Assembly: GCF_943734655.1 (NCBI RefSeq)
Contig: NC_071354.1
Location: 156,509,142 to 156,573,141 of the forward strand
Direction of reading: 5' to 3'
DNA from: Sabethes cyaneus
Lineage: Eukaryota > Arthropoda > Insecta > Diptera > Culicidae
Length of the DNA stretch: 64,000 nt
The notes beneath the pieces were generated by a model. That model saw only the letters and a program-made list of their open reading frames with translations, ran no database searches and was not told the DNA's origin. Shown piece after piece: positions 1 through 10,759 of the stretch (the stretch's first letter is position 1; every line of letters begins with the position of its first letter). The translations under genes were made by a program, and so were the position numbers.

Positions 1-180
1 GTTGGTAGCAAAAAGAGCGCTCTTTTTGCTACCAACGGCATTGCAGCCCAGCGGCGTAAATATTAAAGATAAAGCTTTACTTTCTTCAACAATATTATAG
101 ATAAATACTAGCTCTACAAATGCCCCATACACCATTTTTTCAATTTCTGCTTCGCTGAGGTGCAGTAATCAAAAGAGCAA
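1..180. repeat. Interspersed repeat, copy 1, with perfect 36-bp palindrome at its edge
   Basis: The first 36 bases are a perfect palindrome (arms 1-18 and 19-36, no loop) built on GGTAGCAAAAAGAGC. The following bases to about 180 match, in opposite orientation, 10,760-10,921: both share GGCATTGCAG, a TTTCTTCAAYAATATT block and end in CAAAAGAGCAAA. The ends GCTCTTTT/AAAAGAGC are inverted, so this is probably a small non-autonomous TIR element whose left end met another copy head to head. The element may extend left of the window. No coding capacity. Confidence 0.6.
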
Positions 181-477
181 AATCGAAGCGAAAACTGTAT
201 GCCAAGCCTGGCTAGTAGCTAGTATCCAAGAGCTTGTAGTCGAAAAACATAGGTTCTTTTTTCTTGAGAAAGTGATGGCGGCACATTTACTCGGATTAAC
301 TTTCATACGGTTTGTGCAACACCAGTCTGCAAAGCTGTCTAATTGCTGTACTAAGACGGATTAATCGTTGAAATTAAAATGTTGGGTCTTAGTATGATTT
401 CGGGTGATCTGGTTTATTGAGCGCCTAATATTTCGCAGATCTGCAAAATCACCCCTAGCTTTCCGGATCCGTGTAGC
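181..477. other. Unassigned non-coding sequence
   Basis: No reading frame with recognisable content, no tandem repeat and no clear inverted repeat. It separates the repeat at the left edge from LINE debris and is probably decayed intergenic DNA. Confidence 0.4.
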
Positions 478-645
478 CATTTCGTAAGACCTGCTACCGG
501 CGAGCTCTTGGAGAGGTCATCTACCTTACTCTGCAAATCAGTACGTCATTCAGCGAGCAAGACACTGTCGTCGTCGTCGGCTATATCTAGGTCCATTATA
601 GATCAGCTTATCGTATCTGGTCTTCTATCAATAGCTCCAACTTGT
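478..645 (-). pseudogene. LINE reverse transcriptase fragment (family B), decayed
   Basis: The minus strand reads, with stops, V-G-A-I-D-R-R-P, then D-L-D-I-A-D-D and S-V-L-L-A-E, then D-L-Q-S-K-V-D-D-L. This is the stretch around the A-D-D catalytic box of the non-LTR retrotransposon also present at 1,815-2,596 on the plus strand, which reads V-G-S-I-D-G-R and L-D-L-A-D-D-I-V-L-L-A. A GAC expansion beside the A-D-D box adds extra Asp residues. About 55 codons survive with an internal stop, so it is dead. Exact clade (RTE-, LOA- or related) is not settled by this fragment. Confidence 0.6.
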
Positions 646-659
646 ATCCATAAAAATGA

Positions 660-700
660 GAAACTTCTTCTTCTTCTTCTTTTTCTCTTGCTGTATTAAA
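660..700. repeat. CTT microsatellite
   Basis: A short CTT run interrupted by T-rich bases lies between two LINE fragments. It is probably the tandem-repeat tail of one of them. Confidence 0.55.
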
Positions 701-1690
701 AATTTCTCTCCATTGTACTCGGCTCTGAGCTAATCGTCACTAATTCGTTGTGCATCTCGACACACGTAAGTCGACTTCAATCTGGTCGAGCTATTCTGCT
801 CGTTGAGCCCCTTTATTGCGAGTCCCGGTAGGGTTGACGAAGAGAGCAAATTTCACTGCACTGCCGTCCGGCATCCTTACGACGTGGCCGACCCATCGTA
901 GTCTCCAAACTTTCGCCAGGTGTACGATGGGAATCTCTCCAGGTAGTGTCTGCAGCTCGTGGTTCATACATCTACGCCACTCTCCACCTTCAGTTTGTAC
1001 TCCGCTAGACATATTCTGCTATACCTGAAATACGACAAGTGCGCGTATGTCTGCCGTAAGGAAATTTACAGTCTTAAGTCCGTAGAACACTACCGGTCCG
1101 ATTAGCGTTTTGTACATCATAAGCTTTGTGCAGTGGCATTTGTTCCTTGATCGAAATGTCTTGCGATGGGAGAAGTAAGCCCAATTTCCAATTGGAATAC
1201 AACGTACAATCTCCTTACTCGTGTTGCTGTCGGCGGTAACAAGAGATCCCAAATATATGAACTCATGAACCATTTCCAATTCTTCGTCGTCATTAGTCAG
1301 TGTTCGTGGTAAACGAACATCGTTTTCTTTGGAGCCTCTTCCTACCATATATTTGGGCTTCGACGCATTCATTTATAAGCCTAACCTCCTAGTCTCCATT
1401 TTTAGTCTGGCATAGGTTGCCTCTGCTGTCCCATGGTTTCTAGTAGTGATGTCGAGGTTGTTGTCGAATGGGCCGAAGGTCATTCCTCTTGTCCCGTGAC
1501 CCGCTCACTGGATTACACCTTCAATGGCGATGTTGAATAACATACAATACAGTGCATACCCTTACAACCATCTGCACTATTCGCAAAGATTCGCGTGTTC
1601 CCTCCAAAACAAGCACGCAGCAGGACAGCTTTGACCAGCCAGATTGATCAGTTTGTCCAAAAAACTGTTCTCGTGCATTAACTAGCCCAG
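700..1690 (-). pseudogene. LINE reverse transcriptase C-terminal half (family A), decayed
   Basis: Read on the minus strand from 1,690 downward. First comes a palm segment with L-F-N-I-A-I-E-G-V-I and an A-T-Y-A-R-L-K-M-E helix. Next are M-N-A-S-K-P-K-Y-M-V-G-R, F-I-Y-L-G-S-L-V-T-A-D (1,019-1,372), Y-K-T-L-I-G-P-V-V-F-Y-G, and finally G-G-V-Q-T with W-R-R-C-M-N-H-E-L and R-W-V-G-H-V-V-R-M-P (791-1,012). These are the thumb and C-terminal signatures of a widespread insect non-LTR retrotransposon. The A-D-D box between 1,400 and 1,500 is lost and several frameshifts split the frame. Fragments of the same family occur at 12,297-13,195, 18,940-19,160 and 61,203-61,720. Confidence 0.75.
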
Positions 1691-2596
1691 CTGTTCGCAT
1701 TCGACTATATCATTTGCTAATCACTGGCTTTCTAATTAATGAATGTTTAACGAAGGAGGACGGCTTTGTCGCGAGGTATATACCGTGGATAGTTTTGAGG
1801 ATAGTTTTCCGTGCTGGCCAATCACTTATATTTAGACCATATCACACTCCTCCGCATTATATTGGAGCATATCAACGAGCTTCAGGGCTCTCTTCTACTG
1901 GTGTTCGTTGACTTCGAAAACGCGTCTGATCGACTCAACCACGAAAACATCTGGGGCGCACTTAGGCATAGAGGAGTTCCAAATAAGCCAGTTCATCTCA
2001 TCGAGGCTCACTACGAGGCAGAGGTTTTGTACGACGGCGTCATGCCCGACCGTTTAAGGGTTCCTGCTGGCGTGAGACAGGGCTGAATGTTACCACCGCT
2101 TCCGCTTCTCATTGTTAGGGATGAGATATTAGTTGGATCAATTGACGGTAGAGCAAATCGATTGCCTTGGAATCCTCTAACGATGGAGCAGCTAAATGAC
2201 CTCGATTTAGCCGACGACATTGTCTTGCTCGCACAATGCCGAAACGATATGCAGAGCAAGTTAGATGACCCCTCCGAGAGCTCCCAGGCAACAGATCTCA
2301 CAGTAAATGTAGCAAAAACTAAGCATCTATGGTAGTACACACCTTGAGGAAAGGAGCAAATGAGTTCTTTAGAAGAGAAGCACTCTACTGGAATCCGCAT
2401 GGACAACGTAGAAGAGGCAGACCCAGAGGCTCAAGGCGACGCTGCTTACCCAACGAGATCCAGGCTGTAGACGAGAAGCTGTCCTGGCGAGTGGTGACAA
2501 GTAAAAGCCATGGAACCATCAGCAGTGGAGAACTCTGATTTCATCCCTTTGTTCTGTGAACCAGTGGACATAGCCACAAAAGTAAGTAAGTAAGTC
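1691..2596 (+). pseudogene. LINE reverse transcriptase (family B) with internal deletion and AAGT tail
   Basis: From about 1,815 the plus strand encodes an RT domain: L-V-F-V-D-F-E (palm box A), N-H-E-N-I-W-G-A-L, G-V-P, V-R-Q-G (2,080) and L-D-L-A-D-D-I-V-L-L-A (about 2,200, box C). A stop at 2,085 separates box B from box C. After about 2,335 most of the thumb is missing and the frame resumes near the C terminus with G-R-P-R-G-S-R-R-R. The copy ends at 2,580-2,596 in three AAGT units, a tail typical of non-LTR elements without poly-A. Stops and the deletion make it inactive. The opposite-strand reading in this interval is a shadow. Confidence 0.75.
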
Positions 2597-2789
2597 TGCA
2601 AATGGCTACACTCTGTGATCTACCTTGTGATCACAATACGTTTTGGTCACTGGGCCAGCTTGAATTAGGCCCTGTGAAACATTGTCATTTTTTTTTGCTA
2701 ATATTGTTAGTAAATGTCCGAAGGCAGAATAAACGTCAGTCCTCCATGCTTGCATATTTGAGGGACGTTTTTCTGTGTTCAGTAGCCTG
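2597..2789. other. Unassigned sequence after LINE tail
   Basis: No repeat match inside the window and no coding signature. A 62-codon open frame here has no recognisable motif and is probably chance. Confidence 0.35.
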
Positions 2790-3013
2790 AAGTTGGTGTC
2801 CGCGAATATTAATGTTATTTATTTGAATTACATTTAGTTTTTGTTAAATTATTTGTTTGTTGCATGCAATAGTTTTTAAGTTCAGTTTTGGTTCAAGTTA
2901 GGTTTAGTATTAGTTTAAGGATCAAGAAAATTAAATAAAAATATCAAAAAAATCTGCATGCAACATTTACCATAAAAGTACCATTAAATAAGTTTTGCTC
3001 GGGACACCAACTT
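2790..3013. mobile_element. Small element with 12-bp perfect terminal inverted repeats
   Basis: AAGTTGGTGTCC at 2,790-2,801 is perfectly inverted at 3,002-3,013, bounding 224 bp of AT-rich sequence with no reading frame. It could be a MITE or, since the ends contain TGTCC...GGACA, a short solo LTR. No clear target duplication is visible, so the class is open. Confidence 0.45.
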
Positions 3014-3800
3014 AATATTGTTAGCCCGTCGTAAGAACTCTCATCGAGTTGCTGAGTCATCGAGAGGAGTCAGCGTCGTTTCGTTAGTCATTTGGAACCG
3101 CGTTTCAGCAGTCAAACAGTTCAGTGGGATTTGCAGATGCGTAGCATGATCCGCCAGAAGAACTACATGAAGGTTAATTCCTGGCCGGATCAGTCGATTG
3201 GGGTAAGTGCAGTATCCACGTTGTAAAGCCCAGTCCCAAGAAGAAGAAAACTGCAGTTATTCCGCGAGTGCTATTAGGTCGCTAGCCGCCATTTTGGACG
3301 CTAAGTGAGACTATACCGGGGACTGGTGCTTTTGGAATTGCCTCGACCGCGAAAAACGTTACAAACCCCAATCGACCGTGCGAAGTCTCTCGCGATGAAG
3401 ATGCAATAAAGTGCGCACGTTACCACTCCCGGACCCGAAACGCTAGGCCACCCGTTACACGGCCGAGTTACCGCCCTCGATACGGCTTGCAAGTACCGTC
3501 AGTGCCCGTGCCCGCTCAGTGCCAGTGCCCGTCGTGAGACCCGTTTTCGTTGTCCCTGCCGTCGTGATTGCCAGTTCCCGTTCCAGCCGTGAGTTCCGGT
3601 CCCGTTCCTGGTTGCTGCCTGCAAGTCGACCACCGTTCATCCCGGCCGCAACGATATCGAAGTGATATTTAAAAAAAAGTGCTATCTAGTAAGCGTCTTT
3701 AAAGTATGCAAGAAAATTTCCCCTTCCTCCCAAAATTAATAAAAAACTGCATGGCCTGCCTAATTAAGCTGTTTTGTGTCATCAAAGTATGAAATGAAAG
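3014..3800. other. GC-richer block with GTGCCCGT-like iterations, possible LTR or 5' leader
   Basis: This block is richer in GC than its surroundings. Between 3,490 and 3,640 variants of CAGTGCCCGT and CCGTTCC recur. AATAAA-like words follow near 3,735. At 3,137-3,202 a 22-codon open frame preceded by TTTGCAG ends at a good splice donor, G-G-GTAAGT. The layout would suit a BEL/Pao- or gypsy-type LTR plus leader, but no second LTR or pol is seen. Minus-strand frames here are Arg/Thr-rich and unconvincing. Confidence 0.3.
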
Positions 3801-3854
3801 TCCATTAGGTTTATTTGTTCTCCAGTTGATGTTTAAAGTTTACTTCGCACACGC

Positions 3855-4240
3855 CCAGTGGCCAGACGTACAAAAGGGTTGAAAGTTTGCCTAAGAAAGA
3901 TCTCCCGGAGACCCCGTGAAACAACTCGTACCTGACACACCGTCGGCTGAGTGTGAAGATCGGGTCCGAGTTTTCCGACTCGTTCGGAAACATTTCTGGC
4001 GTACCACAGGGGAGCAATCATGGGCCACCGCTCTTTTCTCTTTCCGTAAATTTACTTTCAGCTCTCTTGCCACCTAGTTGCCAGTCTTTCCATTGCGGAC
4101 GATGCAAAAATCTTTCAGGAAATTAAAATGGATCGACTGCAATGAACGGCAATGCTTAGTAGACAAATGGCATAAGGAATTCACTGTTTTCCACCGCCAA
4201 CACGTCCTTTCCTCGTTTGGCAACTGCCTTTTTGGTATTT
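3855..4240 (+). pseudogene. Jockey-type reverse transcriptase fragment
   Basis: Across two frames the plus strand reads V-K-I-G-S-E-F-S-D-S-F-G-N-I-S-G-V-P-Q-G-S-N (3,950-4,020), then P-L-F-S-L-S-V-N and I-A-D-D-A-K-I-F (about 4,095), then a remnant of the thumb. G-V-P-Q-G-S followed by A-D-D is characteristic of jockey-clade non-LTR RTs. At least two frameshifts and stops are present. It covers only palm boxes B and C, about 125 codons. Confidence 0.72.
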
Positions 4241-4249
4241 GTTATTTTT

Positions 4250-4362
4250 AAATTTGTTACGTAACTACTCTCATGGGGGAGTCATGTCTTCCCTATGTAA
4301 CAACAAGTAACGCCAACTCAACCCCCCTCTTTCCCCTCTAAACGTTACGTAATTTGTGTCCG
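4250..4362. mobile_element. Short TIR element ending in GTTACGTAA
   Basis: AAATTTGTTACGTAAC near 4,248-4,264 is inverted as GTTACGTAATTTG near 4,344-4,357. Between them lie a GGGGGAG/CCCCCTC pair and a TGTAACAACAAGTAACG core. This is a compact MITE-like repeat of about 110 bp. Confidence 0.5.
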
Positions 4363-5220
4363 AAGCCTAACATGCTTACCGCTAACAACATCTCAAAGAG
4401 CTTTGCAATCTCAATAAGCCTATCGCTTTTAGCATATTCGTGACCCTGGTATCGTCCTGGACAGTGTTAGTTTTATTTTTTGTGAAAATTCAGCACATTT
4501 TTTAATACTCACCTATAAATCGTGTTTCTGTAGTAAAAGACTTGCAAAAATTGTTTATGCGCAGTGCATGCTATGCTATAAGACTTGCAAAAATTGTTTA
4601 TAATTTTTATAAAAACCAAAAAATTGAGTGTTAAAGTTGATATTTCATTTAATACATTTTTAATGTATTAACATCAAACATTCTCACTCATGTTTATTAG
4701 TTTTACTAGATATCTGGAAGTTTAAGTTCATCCTGTTTGAAAATCATGCCATATAAAAGCTCTAGTTTTTGATGAAGCTTCTAACGAAATACAGTCTGGG
4801 AGACAGTCTCAGTCTACTTTGTTATGCCTGCAAAATCTTTTACAGCTAAAAGTGAACAGTTGAAACAAATTAAAGTTCTTCTTTAATCCAGCCAACACAA
4901 TTACAATCAGAATAAAGAAGTAATTTACTTAGAGTAGTTTACACGTTCATTGCATTCGTACAACGAGGTTAACATTGTAAAAATCTCCAACGGTGCATGA
5001 TTTTCCATAAAATTCAATTTTCATCTGCAAGAACCCTACAAAACGTAAATCATTTAGAAGTTCTTTTTTTCTCGCTGCTCTATCTCATTACAGGTAAGCT
5101 TTGATCCGGACCACAAAAAGCTGTGATTTTAATGACGGAGTATTCAGCCTGGAAAGTAATTCCGGTTCTAGTGAGTAAAAACAAAAAGCGAAGCATTTCG
5201 CGAGTTCAACAAAAAAAATG
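4363..5220. other. AT-rich non-coding DNA with one 22-bp direct repeat
   Basis: No gene. AAGACTTGCAAAAATTGTTTAT occurs at 4,538-4,559 and again at 4,580-4,601, separated by 20 bp that are not repeated. The remainder shows no clear structure. Confidence 0.4.
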
Positions 5221-7140
5221 CAGTTGCACATTTTCCACCCTTTAATCTACCCCCGCATTTTTCCGCCCACTTCCCTACCGCCGCCCACGTGCCACCACGC
5301 CGCTAGATCCGTACAGCTTCCCTCGCCGGCATGCATTCTACTCAGCGTTCGTTGACTTTCCCACACCTACCTACTCGGTGTAGGTATAGGTTGCATTTTA
5401 TATCGCTGTCTAGCAGCATCCTTCAGCATCAGCGCACAGGGATGGGAATGCAGATTCATCATGTACAACTACTCATTTCAACACTTTCTTTCTGGTCTCC
5501 ACGTCGGTTGAGCAGCGTTGAGCTGTGGCACGCTGACTGGATCGATCGATTTTCCAGTCGCTCGTCAGTCGCCACCGACCGTCGTAACCATGCATGCACC
5601 GACCGTAGGATGGTGCACAGATGTGATGCAGCAAACTCGAACCAGTCTATCATCGGGAGAATTGCGTAATGTTAGCAACTTTAATTTTCACCCCATTGAC
5701 GATTGTTTCAATCAAATTTAAAATGTTCAGATTAACGATAATAAGTAAGTTTACAGTTAGTACAAAAAAACCTGCCTTCGGTCCAACGACGAATGCATTT
5801 TTATAACGCACCCTATTGTCATGCTACAACTTATATACATATAAATATGTATGCAAACGGAGTCGACAAACGTACATAACTATACAAAGTCGCTGGCACA
5901 GGAGCATCATCTGGGCAAAATACTACTACGCTACAAACACTCCACACTTCCAGCTAGACCATTACAATTTTCCAATAGCAGCCTCGCTATATAGTGATAC
6001 CACGGTGTTTTCCGGTTGACTTGTCACGGTCGATCCTGCCGGGTACTGCAGCCCGGTGCTGCCTCCCGGGTTAGTTTGCTTTACAACCAGTTATTCAGTG
6101 TTGTGAATTGAAAATAGTCATCACCGTCGATGAAAAATTAATTGAAGTGAAGTCAGACGTTACTAACGAAGGACCTAGATTTCATTAGGTACAACTGATC
6201 TCTGAACCTAATAACCAATGTAATCGCTTTTGCAACCGGGTGTTCGGGAATTCCGCTCAGGTAGGCCATTGTCAACGCTGCCAAGCACTGTAGTAGATCT
6301 GTCAGTGCATCTGCTAACAGCGACTATTATTAGTTTCGATTGAGCAGACAGAATGAAATCTCTCTATCAGGTGGTGCACATAAAAATAATAAAACTAACA
6401 ACAAAATGTACTAAAATAGCCAATAAAAAAACAAATACTAAGTGAAATATTTTCCGAAGCTCCTTAAGAACTGTAAAAAGGCAATTTTAGAAAACAACTT
6501 TGAACGCAGCACTTTGTAAGTAATTTACATACATAATAAAATATACTAATGTGTGCATAGTATCAGTTATTAATAGTACAGATTTGCAGTTGGAACTGGA
6601 TTTTCATTAAAGAGAGTAATATTTTAATAGGTTTATAATATTTCGAATGCTTTATTTCTAAAACGGGTTTGAAAAGGTGATACGTAGAAAGAAACCCACG
6701 CCTCATTCCAGTTTGAAACGAAAACAAACATGTAGCTCAGCTATTTTCCAACTATTCACAACAAACTGACAATTAAAATGTCATATCAACGCTACATGTC
6801 GTCGGTAGTTGCACACACTTAAATTATTACCAACATCTCTTGGGATTCGGTCAGAAATATTTTGCAGCATTTCACCAGTTACGCAATCGCTCAAAATTGC
6901 ATACCTCATCAGACGTCAGCAAATACAAATTGCAAAATCGAAATTCCCCGTGGAAATTATGCGACAGTGTTTATCCATGTATGGCAGGCAGGTAGACGAG
7001 CCCACGTACCAGCAACTATGTAGCTGTTACGGATGTGAATTACACGTTCGTGATGGTACGTTCCGTTGGAAAAAGTTTTTCGTTGTCTCTACTGATATGT
7101 CAACTATCTGGTATTGGATTATTTTTTAGGAAGAGCGACA
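5221..7140. other. Non-coding or unrecognised sequence
   Basis: Bases 5,221-5,660 are relatively C-rich with short open frames on both strands (5,331-5,669 and 5,518-5,721 plus). None carries a known motif, signal peptide or convincing splice pattern. The rest to 7,140 is AT-rich. A 106-codon frame at 6,809-7,129 has several Cys but no recognisable domain and is probably chance. A 5' untranslated exon or enhancer cannot be excluded. Confidence 0.35.
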
Positions 7141-7156
7141 TAAATAATAATGAATA

Positions 7157-7736
7157 TTATAGGGTAGATGCTCCATTAATGGCGCAACTAAATGTACAAT
7201 GTAATTTCCTATTTGTTGTTCACTGGGATGTATGTTTCAATTAATGTTTGTGGGATTTTAATTTATCAAACACTGGATTACACCTAGGCACGATGTACTT
7301 AAACGTTGAGAGCGTAACTTTATAAAGGAAAAAAATCCAGTTCAATAAGAATATACCGATAGCTGCGCTAATTTTCCTTTAGTTGGTCTTGGTGTTCCTA
7401 TAATTGTGGTACAGAGATCCTTTTCGATGTAACTTCAGTCGGTACAACTATGTCAACATATGTTGTGCTTGAAATTAAAGAAGAGAAAACTTTTTTCCGA
7501 ATAAATTCCACTAGGGTTGACGCACCATTAGTGGTGGTAGTACCATAAATGGTGGAAACTCGAATTATTCCATTATTTTTTCAGATTTTGGTACAAGTTT
7601 GATACTTATCAAATAATACTGTTACTGGTAGTTCGATACTTATCAAACTTGTACCAAAATCTGCCAAAATAATGAAATAATTCAAGTTTCCACCACTACT
7701 GGTACTACCACTACTACTGGTGCGTCTACCCTATTA
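7157..7736. mobile_element. AGGGTAGA inverted-repeat element with CCACTACTGG iterations
   Basis: A long imperfect inverted repeat spans 7,510-7,736. The left arm starts AGGGTTGACGCACCATTAG and the right arm ends in its inverse (CTGGTGCGTCTACCCT), with arms of about 100 bp around a short centre near 7,610-7,630. The words ACCACTA/TAGTGGT recur several times near both ends. A third end-like sequence, AGGGTAGATGCTCCATTAATGG, sits at 7,161. This is either an older copy or the outer end of a composite. No coding capacity. Confidence 0.6.
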
Positions 7737-7879
7737 ATTTTATGCACAGTCATTTATTTTGTACAGCTGCTGATGGGGTCCAAAATACGCTGGTTACCCT
7801 ATTCGCAAGCTACTGAGTTACTTTGGCCAGTCTCTCATTTTCTGTTTTTCTAGTTTACACTCTTCAATATGAACACAAT

Positions 7880-8000
7880 GCGGTAGAACGACTCTCGGTT
7901 TTTCTTGAGAGACCATATGGATTATAGGCGGCAGCGGCATTGGAGCAAGTGGCCATTTGACTGAATTCAAAAAGCAGTCAAATGATCGCCTTCGAAGCGC
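7880..8000. repeat. Repeat shared with 38,150-38,265
   Basis: GGCAGC-rich sequence followed by GACTGRATTCAAAAARCAGTCAAATGATCG and AGCGCARGTT is common to this interval and to about 38,150-38,265. CAGTCAAATGA also recurs near 37,876. This is an unclassified interspersed repeat without a frame. Confidence 0.45.
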
Positions 8001-8478
8001 AAGTTTTCGGATTTTTTAATAATCTTTGAAATTTGATTAATTTTTCAAAAATATCCAATTTTTATTTTTTTGTAAAACTGAAACAAAATTAAATTCAACT
8101 CACCAGTTTGAACAAACCATAATCGTAGACGTTTCCTATCAACCAAATCAAATTATTGTTAAATTTTTACAGAAAAGCAATTCACTTGAGTGGTTCTTGT
8201 AGGGCAAATATTTAGAGTACGACTATAAATTAGTCATACTATGCAGTAAACTACTTGCGGAACAACCCAATAAAGCAGCTAAAATTTCCGTTCCTGCGAA
8301 CCAAACTCAAGTGTCGTATTATCAGAAGTGTTTTTCTTGACAGAAGTTTTTGGAGCGTAAAAAATGAAACCTGCAATTAAGTTTAATTCAAATAGTAAAA
8401 ATCCCAAAGCTGAGGCCGATTGGACCACCCCTCGACCAACAGATGTACTCTCTGTTTTACAAAAACCCCATTTATTGT
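8001..8478. other. AT-rich non-coding sequence
   Basis: No repeat boundaries or coding signatures were found. The minus-strand 102-codon frame at 8,279-8,587 runs into the mariner 3' flank and has no family motif. Confidence 0.35.
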
Positions 8479-9025
8479 CAATTAATGGGTGACTCATATT
8501 AAAATTAGCTAATTGACCGATCCTATTCAAACTTTGAAACACTAAAATATAACCCATTAGTAAGCTTTTGGCAAATAATAAATTCATTCAACTTCAATAC
8601 CATAGCCGCATGTTGTTCTGTACAACATCTAGCTGCAGCTTCTTCTGTACGGAAACCCACTTTTTCGTCATGTCTTTCTCAGATTTGACCTCCTTGGGAT
8701 GCTTCCGTAGTGCCTGCTTCATAATAGTCTAGTATTTTTTGATGGTCCTTAGTTCCGGTACATTGGAGGAGTTTTATGTCCTTGGATTCAAAAGTAACCT
8801 CATACATTTCGTACCACTTCAGGACATCATTTGAATAGTGGCACAAAGCTAGATGCCAGAAGATCATAGGGCCCTCGTGTTGCTTCAACAGATGGAGCAG
8901 ACGCTTGCCACATGAGCAGATCGCCTGCCAAACTTTGAAAGTTTCTGCTTCCTTCGGAACATCAAACTTGTGATTGTGCTTGATCAAACGAGCGGACGAA
9001 CGCGCGCGCTTCAACGACACGTTAC
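8479..9025 (-). pseudogene. Tc1/mariner transposase C-terminal fragment
   Basis: The minus-strand frame at 8,679-9,020 reads F-K-V-W-Q-A-I-C-S-C-G-K-R, L-L-H-L-L-K-Q-H-E-G-P, F-W-H-L-A-L-C-H-Y-S-N-D-V-L-K-W-Y-E and ends after a frameshift. In better copies the equivalent block is F-W-P-D-L-A-x-C-H-Y, so the second catalytic Asp appears replaced here. Downstream, in another frame, the K-K-W-V-S-V tail equivalent survives (8,585-8,680). Its non-coding 3' flank matches the flank at 30,040-30,120. The N-terminal helix-turn-helix part is missing. Dead copy, same subfamily as 28,255-30,150. Confidence 0.75.
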
Positions 9026-9545
9026 ACTTAATACAATCAAAGGCGGCCTCGTTATAAAGCTGCCCGTGGGTTAGAATATCGATTGAGCATAACCGCTCGC
9101 TTCACATTAACACACGCGCTGAGACATGAAAACTCGTAACTTCCAGCGTTTTCATTTCTCCATTTCCAAATTTTGCATGCTTCTTCGAGAATGATCAGCA
9201 AATATTTTAAAATAAAAAAAATCGAGAAAAAAAAGTTCCAACTTTGAAAAAATTGCAATTGTTAATAAAAATGCACTATTTAACTATTGAAAAACAATCG
9301 AGAGGAGGTATGGTATATCAATTTTGAAAGCTTGTGGAATAGTGAACACATCTGATAGAAAGTCATTTTTTAATATTACAAACTATGTTTACAATCAGCA
9401 TTTAAAAAATAGTAATTTTATCGGATTACAATACTTTAAAAAATCAAACCTTCGAATTCCAACAGTAACATCGAAATAAAAAAATACGTGTCGATTTTTT
9501 TTTTGAACAAAGAACGTAAAAAAATATTTCGAATAGAAAAAAAAA
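9026..9545. other. AT-rich non-coding sequence
   Basis: A/T homopolymer runs and no recognisable frame or repeat. Confidence 0.35.
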
Positions 9546-9549
9546 TTTT

Positions 9550-9720
9550 ACTGTAAATTTCCCGTGGAATGACCCATAAATAATGAATTTTCAGCAGTTT
9601 CCGTAGTTGTGCAACATATGCATATTAAATTTTATCGCGCATATTGGAATGGCAGTAGGCTACCATCAACGCACCATCGAAATTTTTCAATGTTTGAAAA
9701 CCACTTGTTTAAATAAAATG
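9550..9720. repeat. Interspersed repeat, copy 1 (matches 18,490-18,640 inverted)
   Basis: TTTACTGT...TTTTCAGCAGTTTCCGTAGTTG, ATGCATATTAAATTTTATCGYGCATATT and CATCGAAATTTTTCAA occur here in the same order as in the reverse complement of 18,490-18,640. About 150 bp are shared with modest divergence. No frame. It is an unclassified ancient repeat. Confidence 0.5.
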
Positions 9721-9884
9721 ACTCAATCAGTTTTCAGCAAAATCCTTCTATTTGTTTCCAGTGATCCGAAAACCGATTGATAATAACATTCTTTCAGCAA
9801 TTCACATTTTGCTTTGATGAAATTTTGTTTGTGGGTAAAAATGGCTAGAATATGGCAATATGGCCTAGCATAAAAAATTAATTC

Positions 9885-10380
9885 GGTAATGAGCTTTAAT
9901 ACACTTCATAATCACAACTGTTTACAATCGTTAAGTATTCCTCAATCGGCTTTAGTTTCGCTCTTTGGCAACCACAGTAACGCCATTGTCGCTGTACCAT
10001 CGTCTAGTAGAATTCAAAGTTGGACCAGGAACTTGCCGGGAATATCGACCACTCTTTTACTTTGCAGTTTTCCGAAGCACTCTGCCGATCGATTCTTGGT
10101 CTTGTTCAGGAAATCGTCCAAAAATGATTTTGTAGTTCAACTTTGCAACATCCATAACAACGCAGCCGCATTTCCTCAACAAATACTCTTAGAGCTTCCT
10201 TGAGTGTTTGTTTGTATCCAGATTTCAGTACCCGTTATAATGGAGTAGAACTTGCCTCTTGAGGCCTTTCAAACCAACTCTCTTATTAGCTTTCTGAACA
10301 TAAGATTGTGCAAGCCGTGCCATTTTCGTCGTGTCACTCAAGACCACTTCGGGCTCCATTTGAAAAACGCCACCACTTTC
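9885..10380 (-). pseudogene. Tc1/mariner transposase remnant, multiple stops
   Basis: On the minus strand, from 10,380 downward, L-A-Q-S-Y-V-Q-K-A-N-K-R-V-G-L-K-G-L (paired-type HTH linker region) is followed by C-V-V-M-D at the first catalytic Asp. Then come F-P-E-Q, W-Y-S-D-N-G-V-T-V-V-A-K-E (between catalytic residues 2 and 3) and a degraded third motif. Several stops and deletions reduce it to about 165 codons. The plus-strand 104-codon frame at 9,889-10,203 is its antisense shadow. Confidence 0.6.
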
Positions 10381-10399
10381 AAATAAGCTTTGAGATTAG

Positions 10400-10445
10400 C
10401 TAGGGTACGGGAGGGTATTTTCAGCCCATTAAGCGGTAACCTAAA
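10400..10445. repeat. GGGTACGGGAGGGTATTTTCAGCCC end, related to 34,194-34,425
   Basis: The word RGGGTANGGGAGRGKATTTTCAGCCCATTAAGCG is shared with the right terminus of the TIR element at 34,194-34,425 in inverted orientation. Only one end is clear here. A GGGCCCATTTTCTATAATGG stretch at 10,610 may be the other end but does not match well. Confidence 0.4.
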
Positions 10446-10759
10446 CAATATTCAGGAATTACGTTGAAATTATATTCATTCGAGACAAGATATTCATACC
10501 AATTGATAGAATAATATTTACTGAATATCGGCGTGTATTTTGATCTTAATGAAACGCTACTGAATTTGAGTTATAGTCGCGAGAAATGATGAAGTCGCTG
10601 CGGCTAATTTGGGCCCATTTTCTATAATGGTGTCTGTGTTTTTTAAATCCGACCGGTCGAAATGGCCTGCACAGGGATTAGATGCTTCTCAAAAACAGAT
10701 CCACAGAGAGACCGATGGATAACGTGTCGGCAGGGTTGATTTGCTCTTTTTACTTCTTT
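10446..10759. other. Unassigned sequence, possible interior of the preceding TIR repeat
   Basis: No frame and no tandem repeat. It lies between a repeat end at 10,400 and the second copy of the left-edge repeat. Confidence 0.3.

Noticed and set aside
2011..2406. 131-codon minus-strand frame
   Set aside because: Shadow of the plus-strand LINE RT, which has the palm motifs.
9889..10203. 104-codon plus-strand frame
   Set aside because: Antisense of a minus-strand Tc1/mariner remnant whose motifs are recognisable.
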